Positions 27,901-37,600 of a DNA stretch of 64,000 nucleotides are shown in pieces. The stretch's first letter is position 1; every line of letters begins with the position of its first letter. The position numbers were made by a program, and so were the translations under genes. A model generated the notes under the pieces. It had not been told where the DNA came from. It was given only the letters and a program-made list of their open reading frames with translations, and ran no database searches. The stretch is from Kitasatospora sp. NBC_01246 (GTDB lineage: Bacteria > Actinomycetota > Actinomycetes > Streptomycetales > Streptomycetaceae). The stretch covers positions 7,907,501 through 7,971,500 of the forward strand of contig NZ_CP108484.1 of the NCBI RefSeq assembly GCF_036226505.1, read 5' to 3'.

Positions 27901-30655
27901 GCACCTTGATCTGGTCGTCGCCGCGTCCCAGGTAGTCGAGGGCGCCGTCGGGCCGCCAGCGCGCGAGGTCGCCGGTGCGGTAGAGCCGGTCACCGAGCGC
28001 GCCGAACGGGTCCTCGACGAAGCGCTCGGCGGTCAGGTCGGGGCGGCCCAGGTAGCCGCGGGCGAGCCGGTCGCCGCCCAGGTACAGCTCGCCGGTGACG
28101 CCCGGCGGCACGGGCTGCAGCGCCTCGTCGAGCACGTGGCAGCGGGCCCCGGCGAGCGGGGTGCCGATGGGGGTGCTCCCCGGACCGGCCGCGCCGGCGG
28201 TGACCTCGTGGACGGTGACGCCCACGGTCGCCTCGGTGGGGCCGTAGTGGTTGAACACCGCGCAGCGGTCCAGGGCGGCCAGGTCGGCGGCCCACGGCCA
28301 GGCCGAGGCCTCGCCGCCGAGCACCAGCGCCCGGCGGGGCAGCAGCCGCTCCAGCGGGGCGTCGGAGCCGAGCGCGGCCAGGTGCGAGGGGGTCATCTTG
28401 AGGTAGTCGAGCTCCAGGGCCTCGATCTGCTCGGCGAGTTCGGCGCCGGCGATCCGGCGGGGGAGCAGGTGGACCCGGCCGCCGCTGCTCAGCGCCAGGT
28501 AGAGCATCGTGATGCTGAAGTCGAAGGACAGCGACTGCAGCAGCCCGTAGCTCGCGCCGGGCTCGATCCGCAGCCGCTCGCGCACCCCGGCCAGGTAGTT
28601 GAGGATCTGCCGGTGCTGGACGGCGACGCCCTTGGGGGCGCCGGTCGAGCCCGAGGTGTAGATCACGTAGGCCAGGTGGTCCGGGCCGGCGGCCTCGTCC
28701 AGCGGTTCCGGATCGGGCGCGAGGGGCTCCGGGCCGGGCGGGTCCGCGTCGAGCAGCAGCTCGGCGCCGGTGTAGCCGGGGAAGCGCCCCCGCAGCGCGG
28801 TGTCGGTGACCAGCACCCGTACCTCGGCGTCGGCCACCAGGTGGGCGAGCCGGGCGGGCGGCTGCTCCGGGTCCAGCGGCAGGTAGGCACCGCCGGACTT
28901 GAGCACGCCGACCAGGGCCGCCGCCAGTTCGGGGGACTGCTCCAGGCAGACCGCGACCCGGTCGTCGGGCCGCACACCGAGCGCCCGCAGCCGCCGGGCG
29001 AGGCCGGTGGCCCGCTGCTCCAGCTCGCGGTAGTCGAGCGTGCGGTCCCCGAGGACCACGGCCGGGCGCTCCGGGTGGTCCCGGGCGGTGGCTGCGAGCA
29101 GCGCCGTCAGGGTGTCCGGCGCACCGGCGGTGGGGGGCAGCGGCGGGCCGGCGGCCCAGGTCTCCAGCACGTCCCGCCGTTCGCCGGGGGTGAGCAGCGG
29201 CAGCCGGGAGACCGGGCGGGCCGGGTCGGCCACTGCGGCGGCGAGGAGCAGTTCGAACCGCTCGACCAGGCGTCGGACGGTCGCGGCGTCGAAGAGGTCG
29301 GTGCGGTAGGTGAGCAGCCCGTACAGGCCGCCGTCGGACTTCTCCCGCAGGTAGAGCGCCAGGTCGGTGCGGGTGGTGGTGGCCTCGTGGCCGAAGCCCT
29401 CCCGGGCCGGAGCGCCACCGGGGCGGGCGTTGGTGCCGGTGCTGGTGCGGGTGCTGCTCGCGGTGCGGTCGCCGTAGTTCTGGAAGGCGAAGCTCACCTG
29501 GAAGACGGCCGACCGGCTGACGTCGCGCTCGATCTCCAGGTCGGCCACCATCTGCTCGAAGGGCACCTCCTGGTGGGTGTACGCGTCGAGGGTGGTCTCG
29601 CGGACCCGGCCGAGCAGCTCGGTGAAGGTCGGGTCGCCCTCCAGCCGGGCCCGGATCGGCAGGATGTTGACGAACAGCCCGACGACGTCCTCCAGTTCGC
29701 GGTGGAGGCGGCCCGCGACGGCCGAGCCGACGGCGAAGTCCCGCAAGCCGGTGTGCCGGCCCAGCAGGGTCTGCAGCGCGGCCATCAGCACCATGTACGC
29801 GGACGCGTTGGCGGAGCGGGCCAGGGCGTTGACGCCGCTGCCGAGGTCCGCACCCCAGTGGAACTCCAGGGCGGCGCCGTCGAAGGTCAGCACCGGGGGC
29901 CGCGGTCGGTCGGTGGGCAGGTCGAGGACGGGGACGTCGCGCAGCTCGGTCCGCCAGTAGGCGCGGGAGGCGGCCAGCGCGCCGCCGGTCAGCCGCTCGC
30001 GCTGCCAGTGCGCGTAGTCGCCGAACCGGACGGCCGGGGCCGCCAGGCTGTCCGGGGTGCCGTCGGCGTGCCGGGCGTAGAGCGCGTCCAGCTCGCGGTG
30101 GAGGATGTCCAGCGACCAGCCGTCGCTGACGATGTGGTGCATCACCAGCGCGAGCACGTGCTCGTCGGGTGCGATGCGGACCAGCAGGGCGCGCAGCAGC
30201 GGTCCGGCGGCCAGGTCGAAGGGCTCGGCCGCCAGGGCGCCGAGTTCGGCGGTGGCCCGCCCGGCCGGGTCCGGGTCGGCGGTGGCGTCGACGAACCGGG
30301 CCGCGCACGGGGCGGGTTCGGCGACGCGGACCTCGGCGGTGCCCTCGGGGGTGCCGGGGAAGGTCATCCGCAGCGCCTCGTGCCGCGCGACCAGGTCGGT
30401 CAGGGCGGCGTCCAGCGCGTCGCGGTCGAGCGGCCCGCGCAGCCGGCGGGCCGGGGCCAGCGTGTAGGCCGTGGAGCCGGGGGCGAACTGGTCCATGAAC
30501 CAGAGCCGTTCCTGCCCGCTGGAGAGCGGCGGTGCGGTGCCGGGCGGTCTGGCCGGCACGGTTCTGGCGGGGGCGGAGGCGGTCCGCAGCCGCTGGGCGA
30601 GCAGGGCGCGCTTGGTCGCGGACAGCCCGGCCGTGGGGTCCTGGATGTCGGTCAT
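24983..30655 (-). CDS. NRPS C-A-T-thioesterase fused to MFS transporter
   Basis: A 1,890-residue fusion. Condensation about 40-470 (HHIVSDGWS near 177); adenylation about 490-1000 (YTSGSTGAPKGV, NHYGPTEAT, YRTGDLARW); carrier near 1052 (DDFFELGGHSLL); thioesterase about 1110-1360; MFS transporter about 1415-1825 with about twelve hydrophobic helices; then a Thr/Pro repeat tail. Pocket residues read D-F-T-K-V-G-H-V-G, close to the Asp code. The thioesterase elbow is YGHCGVG, with Cys1191 where Ser is usual; GDRD and DEAGHF supply likely Asp and His. The start is ATG with only a weak GGAT upstream. It would condense, release and export the peptide from one chain. Confidence 0.92.
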   Translation of the reverse strand: MTDIQDPTAGLSATKRALLAQRLRTASAPARTVPARPPGTAPPLSSGQERLWFMDQFAPGSTAYTLAPARRLRGPLDRDALDAALTDLVARHEALRMTFPGTPEGTAEVRVAEPAPCAARFVDATADPDPAGRATAELGALAAEPFDLAAGPLLRALLVRIAPDEHVLALVMHHIVSDGWSLDILHRELDALYARHADGTPDSLAAPAVRFGDYAHWQRERLTGGALAASRAYWRTELRDVPVLDLPTDRPRPPVLTFDGAALEFHWGADLGSGVNALARSANASAYMVLMAALQTLLGRHTGLRDFAVGSAVAGRLHRELEDVVGLFVNILPIRARLEGDPTFTELLGRVRETTLDAYTHQEVPFEQMVADLEIERDVSRSAVFQVSFAFQNYGDRTASSTRTSTGTNARPGGAPAREGFGHEATTTRTDLALYLREKSDGGLYGLLTYRTDLFDAATVRRLVERFELLLAAAVADPARPVSRLPLLTPGERRDVLETWAAGPPLPPTAGAPDTLTALLAATARDHPERPAVVLGDRTLDYRELEQRATGLARRLRALGVRPDDRVAVCLEQSPELAAALVGVLKSGGAYLPLDPEQPPARLAHLVADAEVRVLVTDTALRGRFPGYTGAELLLDADPPGPEPLAPDPEPLDEAAGPDHLAYVIYTSGSTGAPKGVAVQHRQILNYLAGVRERLRIEPGASYGLLQSLSFDFSITMLYLALSSGGRVHLLPRRIAGAELAEQIEALELDYLKMTPSHLAALGSDAPLERLLPRRALVLGGEASAWPWAADLAALDRCAVFNHYGPTEATVGVTVHEVTAGAAGPGSTPIGTPLAGARCHVLDEALQPVPPGVTGELYLGGDRLARGYLGRPDLTAERFVEDPFGALGDRLYRTGDLARWRPDGALDYLGRGDDQIKVRGYRVEPGEIEAALTALPGITQAVVLARGEGLRQALVGYLEHPGGGPAPAPAELREALAEVLPDYMVPARFVVLDRLPLLAHGKVDRRSLPEPEEPAATGEFVEPQDEAERFLAGLWAELLGVPRVGALDDFFELGGHSLLATQVVARLRRAYPELPTPVGVMDLFKYPTVRRLAALLSDPDADRGPRRLLHRLTPAGRRTTASIVCTPYGGGSALIYKPLADALPADWALHSLAVPGHELGEEAMDIDEVAARCAQEIVDTVEGRIVLYGHCGVGVRLAVEVARLVEAAGREIEAVHLGGIFPFARPRGRGAAVGERWARIADRLRSDQGMVNALAAAGLDTDEVGAEQLRLMVRNRRTGTKEAERYFTRLFESEDGRISAPVIAVCGDRDPATEFYEERYREWHRLSDTTGVVVLDEAGHFYLKYRAAELAEILTTVHRSVAAGRERRHERADGATWWLAGLSRDGAEQSADARPAAPGARTPAGAKSPAAARPTMRRFLGVAAGQQISMIGSALTEFALPVWIYLTTGSLAQFGLLAACGLVPGILAAPIAGAVVDRGDRRRIMLYGDVAAGLTQAVMLLLFLADGLRVWHAYVLIAVLSTALTFQRLAWNSAVPQLVPKRFLGRANGIVQMAFGLAQFLVPLFAVGLLAALGLGGILALDVASYVVATAVTLAVRFPDVMAARRRESVAAEIRAGFRRALGSRHFRAMLLFFAVLNIFLSPLFLLTTPLVLSFAPLAAAGWVAVAAGLGAVLGGLTLLVWGGPRRLRLRGVLFATLGLAGACLVTGLRPSVLPVALGAFGMAYALALVNGVYATIVQTKVPLRFHGRVIAVNTMVAWSTLPVGFAVVAPLGPRLVQPWVDEDGALAGTVGRLIGTGEGRGIGLLYLLFGLAMVLLVLACLAVPALRHFDRDVPDAEPDDLVGLAALTGRATTTAQPTPTPTPTPTAIPTTAPADTPPARRTGTEAAVR

Positions 30656-30723
30656 CGGTGATCCATTTCGGCGCACGTCGGAGGTGGCGGTGCCCTCGGG
30701 GCGGGAGCGGCCGCGGGGTGAGC

Positions 30724-30751
30724 GGGCGGGCGCGGTGCAGCGCGCCCGCCC
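30724..30751. terminator. Hairpin between first and second NRPS genes
   Basis: GGGCGGGCGCG pairs with CGCGCCCGCCC across a 6-base loop in the 102-bp gap between two co-directional synthetase genes. It may attenuate read-through or stabilise mRNA ends; it need not be a full terminator. Confidence 0.5.
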
Positions 30752-30757
30752 GGGAGG

Positions 30758-33700
30758 TCAACGCAGGTCGCGGACGGCCGCGGCGATGCCGAGCGGCGTC
30801 GGGGTGGCGAAGAAGACGTCGAAGTCGAGCTCGACGCCGAGCAGGTCGCGGATCCTGGCGGTGATCTGGATGATCGTCAGGGAGTGCCCGCCGAGGTCGA
30901 ACAGGTCGTCCTCGGGGCCCAGGTCGGGCAGTCCGAGCACCTCGGCCCAGATCCCGAGCACGGCGTCGAGCACCTCGTCGTGCTCCTGCTGCCCGGCTGC
31001 TCCGGCCGCCCCGGTCGAGCCCCGGCTCGCGGCGTCGGTCGGGCGTGGGGGGACGGGCAGCGCACGGCGGTCCAGTTTGCCGTTCGGCGTCAGGGGCAGC
31101 CGGTCGAGCACCGCCAAGCGCTGCGGTACGGCGGCGGCCGGCAGCGTCAGCTGGAGGAACGCGCGCAGCTCGGCGGCGTCCGGCACGGCTGCCCCGGGCG
31201 CCGGGACGAGGTAACCGGCGACGAACGGCTCCGCGTCGCCGGCCGCTTCGTCCCGCCGGACGGCGGCGGCCGCCTCGGCGATCGCGGGGTGGGCCAGCAG
31301 CGCCGACTCGATCTCGCCGAGCTCGATCCGGTGGCCGCGGATCTTGACCTGGTCGTCGAGCCTGCCGAGGAACTCCAGTTCGCCGTCGGCGGTCCAGGCC
31401 ACGAGGTCGCCGGTGCGGTAGAGCCGCTCGCCGGGCGCGCCGAACGGGTCCTCGACGAAGCGTTCGGCGGTCAGCCCGGGCCGGTCCAGGTAGCCCTCGG
31501 CGACCCCGTCGCCGCCGAGGTACAGCTCGCCCGGCACACCGATCGGGAGCGGCCGGCGCCGCCCGTCCAGCACGTACGCGCGGGTGTTGGCGATCGGTCG
31601 GCCGATCCGGACGGCCTCCGGTGCGGCCGGGACCTCGGCGCAGGTGGACCAGACGGTGGTCTCGGTCGGTCCGTAGACGTTGAGGAGCCGGTCGGTGCCC
31701 GCCCGCAGCTCGCGGGCCAGCGGCAGCGGCAGGGCCTCCCCGCCGACCAGGGCGGTCAGGCCGGGCGGCAGCGGTCCGGCGCCCAGCAGGACCCGCCAGC
31801 CCGAGGGGGTGGCCTGGGCGTGGGTGACGCCCTCGCGCTCCACCAGCGACCGCAGGCCCGGGCCGTCGACGGCGAGGCCGTCCGGCGCGAGCACCAGCCG
31901 CCCGCCGGTGACCAGCGGCAGCAGCAGTTCGAGCGCGGAGATGTCGAAGGAGAGCGAGGTGAGGCCGAGCCAGACGTCCCGGGGGCCCGAGCCGAGCCGG
32001 TCGGCGAAGCCGGAGAGCAGGTTGACCAGCGCGCGGTGGCCGATCTCGACGCCCTTGGGGCGGCCGGTCGAGCCGGAGGTGTAGAGCACGTAGGCGAGCC
32101 GGCCGGGCGCGGTCCGGGTGGCGGCCGGGTCGTCTGCCGGCGCGTCGTCCGCCGTGTCGCCCGCCGCGTGGGTGAGCCGCAGCAGCGTCGGGGCCGCGGC
32201 GGCCACCTCGGGGGCCGGCTCGCGGTCGGCCAGCAGCAGCGTGGCGCCGGAGTCCGCCAGGACGAGGGCGAGCCGTTCGGCCGGGTAACCGGGGTCGAGC
32301 GGCAGGTAGGCGGCGCCGACGGTGTGCACGGCGAGCAGCGCGGCCGGCAGGTCGGCGGTGCGGCCGAGGTGCAGAGCGACCAGGTCGTCCCGGCCGACGC
32401 CGGCCGTGGTCAGCGCGTTCGCCAGCCGGTCGGTGCGCCGCAGCAGCTCCCGGTACGTCAGGCGCTCGGCGCCGGCCACCACCGCGAGGGCCTCGGGCGT
32501 GGCGCCGGCGTGCTCGCGGACCAGGTCGAGCACCGTCCGGTCGGCGGGGTAGGCGTGCTCGGTGGCGTTCCAGGTGCTCGTGACGAGCCGTTGCTCGGTC
32601 TCGTCGAGCAGCGGCAGGTCCGCCAGGGCCGCTCCCGGGTCGGCCGTGGCGGCGGCGAGCAGGGCGGCGAGGTGTCCGGCGATGCGCCGGGCGGCGGCGG
32701 GGGAGAGGACGGCCGGGTCGTACTGGAGGGAGAAGCCGACGGCCCCGGCGTCCTCGACCGCCTGGAGGTGCAGCGTGTTGCGGGAGGCGTGCGGGAACAC
32801 CGTCCAGTCGACCCGGGTGGTGCTGCCCGGGAACACCGGGTCGGCGGTGGTGCGGCGGCGGTAGCCGAACGAGGCGGGCGCCAGACCGGTCCGCGGCGTG
32901 AGCCCGGGCACGGCCGCGCCGAACGGGACGGCGCGGTGGGCCGAGACCAGGCGGACCTCGGCCCGGACGGCCCGGGCGTACTCCGCGAACGTCACCTCCT
33001 CCCCGGCGCCGGCCGGGGCGTGCACCGGCAGCTCGTTGACGAAGAGGCCGATGTCGTCGCGCCGTTCCGGACGGCGGGTGGCGAAGGGGACGGCGACCGG
33101 GACGGCCTCGCCGCCGTAGCGCCGCAGCAGGCCGTGCAGGCCGGCGAGCAGGAACTCGAAGACGGTGACCCCGCAGTCGCGCGCGGCGTCGACCAGGGCG
33201 GTCCGGCCGGCGCCGTCGAGCCGCCAGGTGACGGCCTCGCCCCGGCCGGCGTCGGTGGTGGCCCGGGGGCCGTGGGGCAGCACCGGGTCGGTGGCGGCGG
33301 CCCACCGGGGGCCGTGGAAGGCGGCCGCCCGGCGGACGGCCTCGGGCTCGGGTTCGATCCCGAGGGCGTCGCGCCGGTTGTCGGGGGCGGCGGGGTCGAG
33401 GGACGTGGGGTCGGAGGTCGCGGGGTCGGAGGTCGCGGGGTCGGCGGCGGGGGAGTCGGCGGCGGCCGGTCCGCCGGCTCGCGCGGCGGCGTAGGCGGTG
33501 GCGAGGTCGGCGGCCAGGACGTCCTTGGAGTGCCCGTCGAACACCGCGTGGTGGGCCACCACCAGCAGGTCGGCCGCCCCACCGGCCCGCCGGAGCAGGG
33601 TGAACCGGGCGAGCGGTCCGGCGGCGAGGTCGAACGGGAGGGCCAGTTCCTCGGCCAGTCGCTTGGCCAGGCCTTCGCCGCTGTCGGCCGTCGCGTCGAC

Positions 33701-34066
33701 GACGGTGAGCGCGGGCGGCCGCCCCGCCGGGACCTCGCGGACCAGGCCGTCCGCCTCGACCAGCGCCGCCGCGAGCGCGGGGTGGCGGGTGACGGTGGCG
33801 GCGACGGCCCGTGCCAGGGCGTCGGCGTCGATCCGGTCGAAACGGAACCGCAGGGCGAGGTGGAAGGCCTCGGGGACGGCGGTCCGCCTGGTCGTCAGCC
33901 AGATCCCGTGCTGGGCGGGGGAGGCGGGGCGCCCGGCCCGGGCCGGAGTGTTCGCCGCTCTCGCGGGCTCCTCCTCCGCTGCGGCGGACGGGCCCGGTGT
34001 GAGGGAGGAGACTGGTGCCGCGGGCGAGCCTGGAGTGGCGGCGGAGTCGACGGGGGAGGCGGACAT
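30758..34066 (-). CDS. NRPS module C-A-T (glycine predicted)
   Basis: A 1,102-residue single-module synthetase and probably first in the transcript. A disordered Ala/Pro-rich N-terminus of about 50 residues precedes the condensation domain (HHAVFDGHS near 172). The adenylation domain has YTSGSTGRPKGV, NVYGPTETT, YRTGDLVAW and PNGKLDRR; the carrier motif DLFDLGGHSL is near 1058. Pocket residues read D-I-L-Q-L-G-V-V-W, close to the glycine code. The inter-lobe linker of the C domain contains a DPATSDPATSDP repeat encoded by tandem DNA. The chosen ATG has a poor ribosome site, so the true start could lie slightly upstream. Confidence 0.92.
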   Translation of the reverse strand: MSASPVDSAATPGSPAAPVSSLTPGPSAAAEEEPARAANTPARAGRPASPAQHGIWLTTRRTAVPEAFHLALRFRFDRIDADALARAVAATVTRHPALAAALVEADGLVREVPAGRPPALTVVDATADSGEGLAKRLAEELALPFDLAAGPLARFTLLRRAGGAADLLVVAHHAVFDGHSKDVLAADLATAYAAARAGGPAAADSPAADPATSDPATSDPTSLDPAAPDNRRDALGIEPEPEAVRRAAAFHGPRWAAATDPVLPHGPRATTDAGRGEAVTWRLDGAGRTALVDAARDCGVTVFEFLLAGLHGLLRRYGGEAVPVAVPFATRRPERRDDIGLFVNELPVHAPAGAGEEVTFAEYARAVRAEVRLVSAHRAVPFGAAVPGLTPRTGLAPASFGYRRRTTADPVFPGSTTRVDWTVFPHASRNTLHLQAVEDAGAVGFSLQYDPAVLSPAAARRIAGHLAALLAAATADPGAALADLPLLDETEQRLVTSTWNATEHAYPADRTVLDLVREHAGATPEALAVVAGAERLTYRELLRRTDRLANALTTAGVGRDDLVALHLGRTADLPAALLAVHTVGAAYLPLDPGYPAERLALVLADSGATLLLADREPAPEVAAAAPTLLRLTHAAGDTADDAPADDPAATRTAPGRLAYVLYTSGSTGRPKGVEIGHRALVNLLSGFADRLGSGPRDVWLGLTSLSFDISALELLLPLVTGGRLVLAPDGLAVDGPGLRSLVEREGVTHAQATPSGWRVLLGAGPLPPGLTALVGGEALPLPLARELRAGTDRLLNVYGPTETTVWSTCAEVPAAPEAVRIGRPIANTRAYVLDGRRRPLPIGVPGELYLGGDGVAEGYLDRPGLTAERFVEDPFGAPGERLYRTGDLVAWTADGELEFLGRLDDQVKIRGHRIELGEIESALLAHPAIAEAAAAVRRDEAAGDAEPFVAGYLVPAPGAAVPDAAELRAFLQLTLPAAAVPQRLAVLDRLPLTPNGKLDRRALPVPPRPTDAASRGSTGAAGAAGQQEHDEVLDAVLGIWAEVLGLPDLGPEDDLFDLGGHSLTIIQITARIRDLLGVELDFDVFFATPTPLGIAAAVRDLR

Positions 34067-34643
34067 GGCGGGCTCGATTCGGGAGTCGGAGGCGGGGCTG
34101 CGGTGACCCGTCCGACCGGGTTCCGCCGCGACGGTGCGGCCCGGTGGAGGGCGCGGCCGTCGGATGCGGTCCGGGCCGCCCCGCGGACCGGTCGACAGGC
34201 CGCTGGAGCAAGGCCGACCCGACTCCCAGGTTCCCCCCTGATGCGTCAAGCGGTCCGATCTTCTCCCCCGTGGAAAGATCATTGGCCTGGACCTGTCGTG
34301 AGATTTCCACAGACCACATGCCTCGTCAAGGGTTGTTCACGACCCGGGCGGGGCGGTCCGACGGTTCGTCAACTATCTCCCACCACAAGCCGTCCCGGTG
34401 GCGGTCCTGAGGGCCGCCCCGACGGCGGGTTCGGACCGGGGGCGACGGCGGTCGGGGGCGGCTGCGCGGGCGGCGGCGGGAGGGATGGCAGGTGCAGTCA
34501 AGTTGTCTGTACAGCTCGGGGTTCTCTGTCCGTCATCGAAACGCCATCGAACCGGTCCACTTCCGTTGATCTCGGACGCCTATACATAACGGGTCTGGGT
34601 CGAAACGGAGGCCCAGCATCCGTGATCAAGGAGCCGTCCCCCG
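34067..34643. promoter_or_regulatory. 577-bp divergent intergenic region: NRPS and phospholipase promoters
   Basis: This gap separates the leftward NRPS genes from the rightward phospholipase gene. It is clearly richer in AT than its surroundings at about 34235-34345. It holds GTGGAAA facing TTTCCAC about 27 bases apart, GATCTT facing AAGATC, and minus-strand TTGACG hexamers at 34324-34329 and near 34242 as -35 candidates for the NRPS genes; no matching -10 was found. The right side holds the direct repeats and -10 listed separately. No convincing coding frame is present. Confidence 0.5.
34521..34587 (+). promoter_or_regulatory. Five 11-bp-spaced repeats plus -10 (possible PHO boxes)
   Basis: Five consecutive 11-base units begin GTTCTCT, GTCATCG, GCCATCG, GGTCCAC and GTTGATC, followed by -10-like TATACAT. 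PhoP boxes of streptomycetes are 11-base direct repeats starting roughly GTTCACC and placed just upstream of a -10 lacking a good -35. The match is partial, so PhoP control of the downstream phospholipase is an inference. Confidence 0.4.
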
Positions 34644-37600
34644 ATGATTCCGATGCCCGAACTGTCGCGCCGCACCCTGCTCGGCGGCGCGGCGGCGGCC
34701 GCCGTGCTGTCCGCCCTCCCGCTCAGCGTGCGTGAGGCGCTCGCCGCGCCGGCCCGCCCCGGCAAGCTGGCGGACATCCAGCACGTCGTGGTGTTCATGC
34801 AGGAGAACCGCGCGTTCGACCACTACTTCGGTACGCTCCCCGGCGTGCGCGGCTTCGGCGACCGGACGGCGGTGCGCGGGGTCAACGGGCGCTCGGTGTT
34901 CCACCAGCCCGACCCGGGGCGCAAGGAGGGCCACCTGCTGCCGTTCCCGATGAACGCGGCCCACACCAACGCCTACCAGCAGGGCGCCCCGGCGTTCGGC
35001 TTCGTCGACTCGATGAACGCCTGGAACGACGGTCGCGCCGACGGTTCGGTCACCCGCCGCTCCGGCGGCTGGCTCGGCCAGGGCTACTACGAGCCCGCCG
35101 ACATGCCCTTCTACAACGCGCTCGCCTCGGTCTTCACGACCTGTGACGCCTACTACGCGTCGGTGCAGTGCAACACCAACACCAATCGCGAGCACCTGAT
35201 GACCGGGACCAGCGGCGGCACGGTGCGGGACACCCCGGTGACCGACAACACCGAGATCCCCGGCGGCTACGAGTGGACCACCTACGCCGAGCGGCTGCAG
35301 AAGGCCGGGATCAGCTGGAAGACCTACCAGGCGCTGGACAACTTCGACGACAACGCGCTCGCCTGGTTCACCCCCTTCGTCAAGGCCAAGCCGGGCGAGC
35401 CGCTCTACGAGCGCGGCCTGCGCGCGGTCGGTGACCCGGCGAAGAAGGACGACCCCTTCGCGATGGGCGACGCCCTCGTCGAGGCGTTCACCGCCGACGT
35501 CCAGGCCGACCGGCTGCCGCAGGTCTCCTGGCTGGTCGCGCCCGCCGCGCTCTCCGAGCACGCCAACTACGCCCCGCCGAACGGCGAGCACCTGACGGCC
35601 CGGCTGCTCGCCGCGCTCGCCGCTAAGCCGGAGGTGTGGGAGAAGACCGTCTTCATCCTCAACTACGACGAGCACGGCGGCTTCTTCGACCACCAGCTGC
35701 CGCCCGTCCCGCCGCTGGCCGCCGGGCGCGGCAAGTCGACCGTCCCGGTCGACGGCGAGGTCGTGGTCCGGGTCTCCAAGGGCGGCTCGACCTACCACCG
35801 GGTGGTCGGTCAGGACGGCAAGTACCGGGTGAAGGCCGCCGACGGCTCGCTCTCCTGGTCCGACACCCTGCCCGCGGGCGAGACCCTGGTCTCCGGCCCG
35901 TACCCGATGGGCCTGGGCGTGCGCGTCCCGATGATCGTCGTCTCGCCGTGGACGCGCGGCGGCGTGGTCGACTCCACGGTCTACGACCACACCTCGGTGC
36001 TGCGCCTGCTGGAGCAGCGCTTCGGCATCGAGGAGCCCAACATCAGCCCGTGGCGCAGAGCCGTGACCGGCGACCTCACCAACGTCTTCGACTTCTCCGG
36101 GCGCAACCCGGTCTGGCCGCAGCTGCCCGACACCAGCGGCAACCGGCAGAAGGTCGTCGACACCGGCAAGCTGCCCGCGCCCACGGTGCCCGATCCGCAG
36201 GCCTTCCCGCAGCAGCAGCGCGGCACCCGCACCGCCCGGATCAGCCCGTACGACCTGCTGGTCAAGCCGAAGCTCAAGGGCGACGAGCTGACCGTCGACT
36301 TCATCAACCAGGGCCGCCAGGCCGCCGTCTTCGCCGTCTACCCGGCGCCCGGCACCGCGCCGCGCCACTACACCGTGGGCGCCAAGAGCCGCCTCTCCGA
36401 CGTCTGGACGGTCGGCCCCGAGGGCTACGACCTGCGGGTGCACGGCCCGAACGGCGCGCTTTGGCACCTGCGCGGGGACGCCGCCTCGGCGTACGAGATC
36501 TCGCTCTCCGAAGAGCAGAACGGCAAGGTGCTGGAGGTCGACGTGATCAACCGCACCCGCACCGCCCAGACCTTCCTGGTCGGCGACCTCGCCTACGGCG
36601 ACGGGCTGCGCGAGGTGCGGGTCGCGGCGGGCGACGACCGGACCGTCAACGTCAAGGTCGGCCCGGAGGGATGGTACGACGTCGCGGTGGGCGTCCGCGG
36701 CGAGCTCGGCTTCCGCCGCCGGATCGCCGGGCGCTTCCCGTGGGACGGCGACCACCTGGTGACCGACCCGGCGATGGGCCTCGCCGACCCGCTGGCCCTG
36801 GACGTCACGCTCAAGGCCGCGTCCACCACGATCGACGAGGCGATCCTGCTGCCCGGCCGTCCGGCCCGGGTCGCCGCCCGGTTCACCGCGACCGCCGCGC
36901 TGACCGCGATCGAGGTCCAGCCGATCGTGCCGGCCGGCTGGGCGGTCACCGCCGTCACCCCGCCGCCCGCCTCGCTCGCCGCCGGTGCCGCCGCGACCGC
37001 CGAGTGGGACGTCACCCCGCCCGCCGTGCTGCCGGACGGCGCCACCCACCGGATCCTGGTCACCGCCCGCGCGGCGGCCGGCAGCCGCTTCGCGATCGCC
37101 GACGGCGAGATCGCGGCGCGCACCGCCCCCGTGATGGCCGGTCACCTGCTCGGCGAGGACTTCGAGTCGCTGGCCGGCTCCCTCCAGCCGCTGGCCGGCG
37201 TGCTCGGCTGGACGCCGCAGGCGCCGCAGGGCTGGTCGGTGGTGAACGCGCCGGCCATGCCGCAGGGCACCACCCGACTCCAGGGCTGGACGTTCCACAC
37301 CAAGCGCGCCTGGTCCACCCCGGCCGGGCAGGACCGCGGCAACTTCAGCCGCGGCCTGGGCATCCTCGCGGTCGCCGACCCGGACGACTGGGACGACACC
37401 GGTTCGCCGTCCCGCAAGGGGGTCTTCGACTCCACCCTGGTCTCGCCCGCCGTCCAGCTGCCGGCCGGCGCGAGCACCCTCCACCTCGCCTTCGACTCGC
37501 ACTACCGGCAGGAGGCCCCGCAGAAGGCGGCCGTCACCGCCGTCTTCGACAACGGCACCGAGACCCGGCTGGTCTACTACAGCAGCGACCCGACCGGTAA

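Noticed and set aside
25169..30661. Very long plus-strand open frame opposite the NRPS-MFS gene
   Set aside because: It is the GC-frame shadow of the synthetase; composition is Gly/Arg/Gln-rich with no domain, and the minus-strand frame has complete NRPS motifs.
21768..34066. MbtH-like protein or phosphopantetheinyl transferase within the NRPS locus
   Set aside because: I looked for short frames with MbtH or Sfp-type motifs near the NRPS genes and found none in the window.
27990..34319. 2,109-codon minus-strand frame spanning two NRPS genes
   Set aside because: It is a shifted frame over real synthetase genes; Arg/Pro-rich and lacks motifs.
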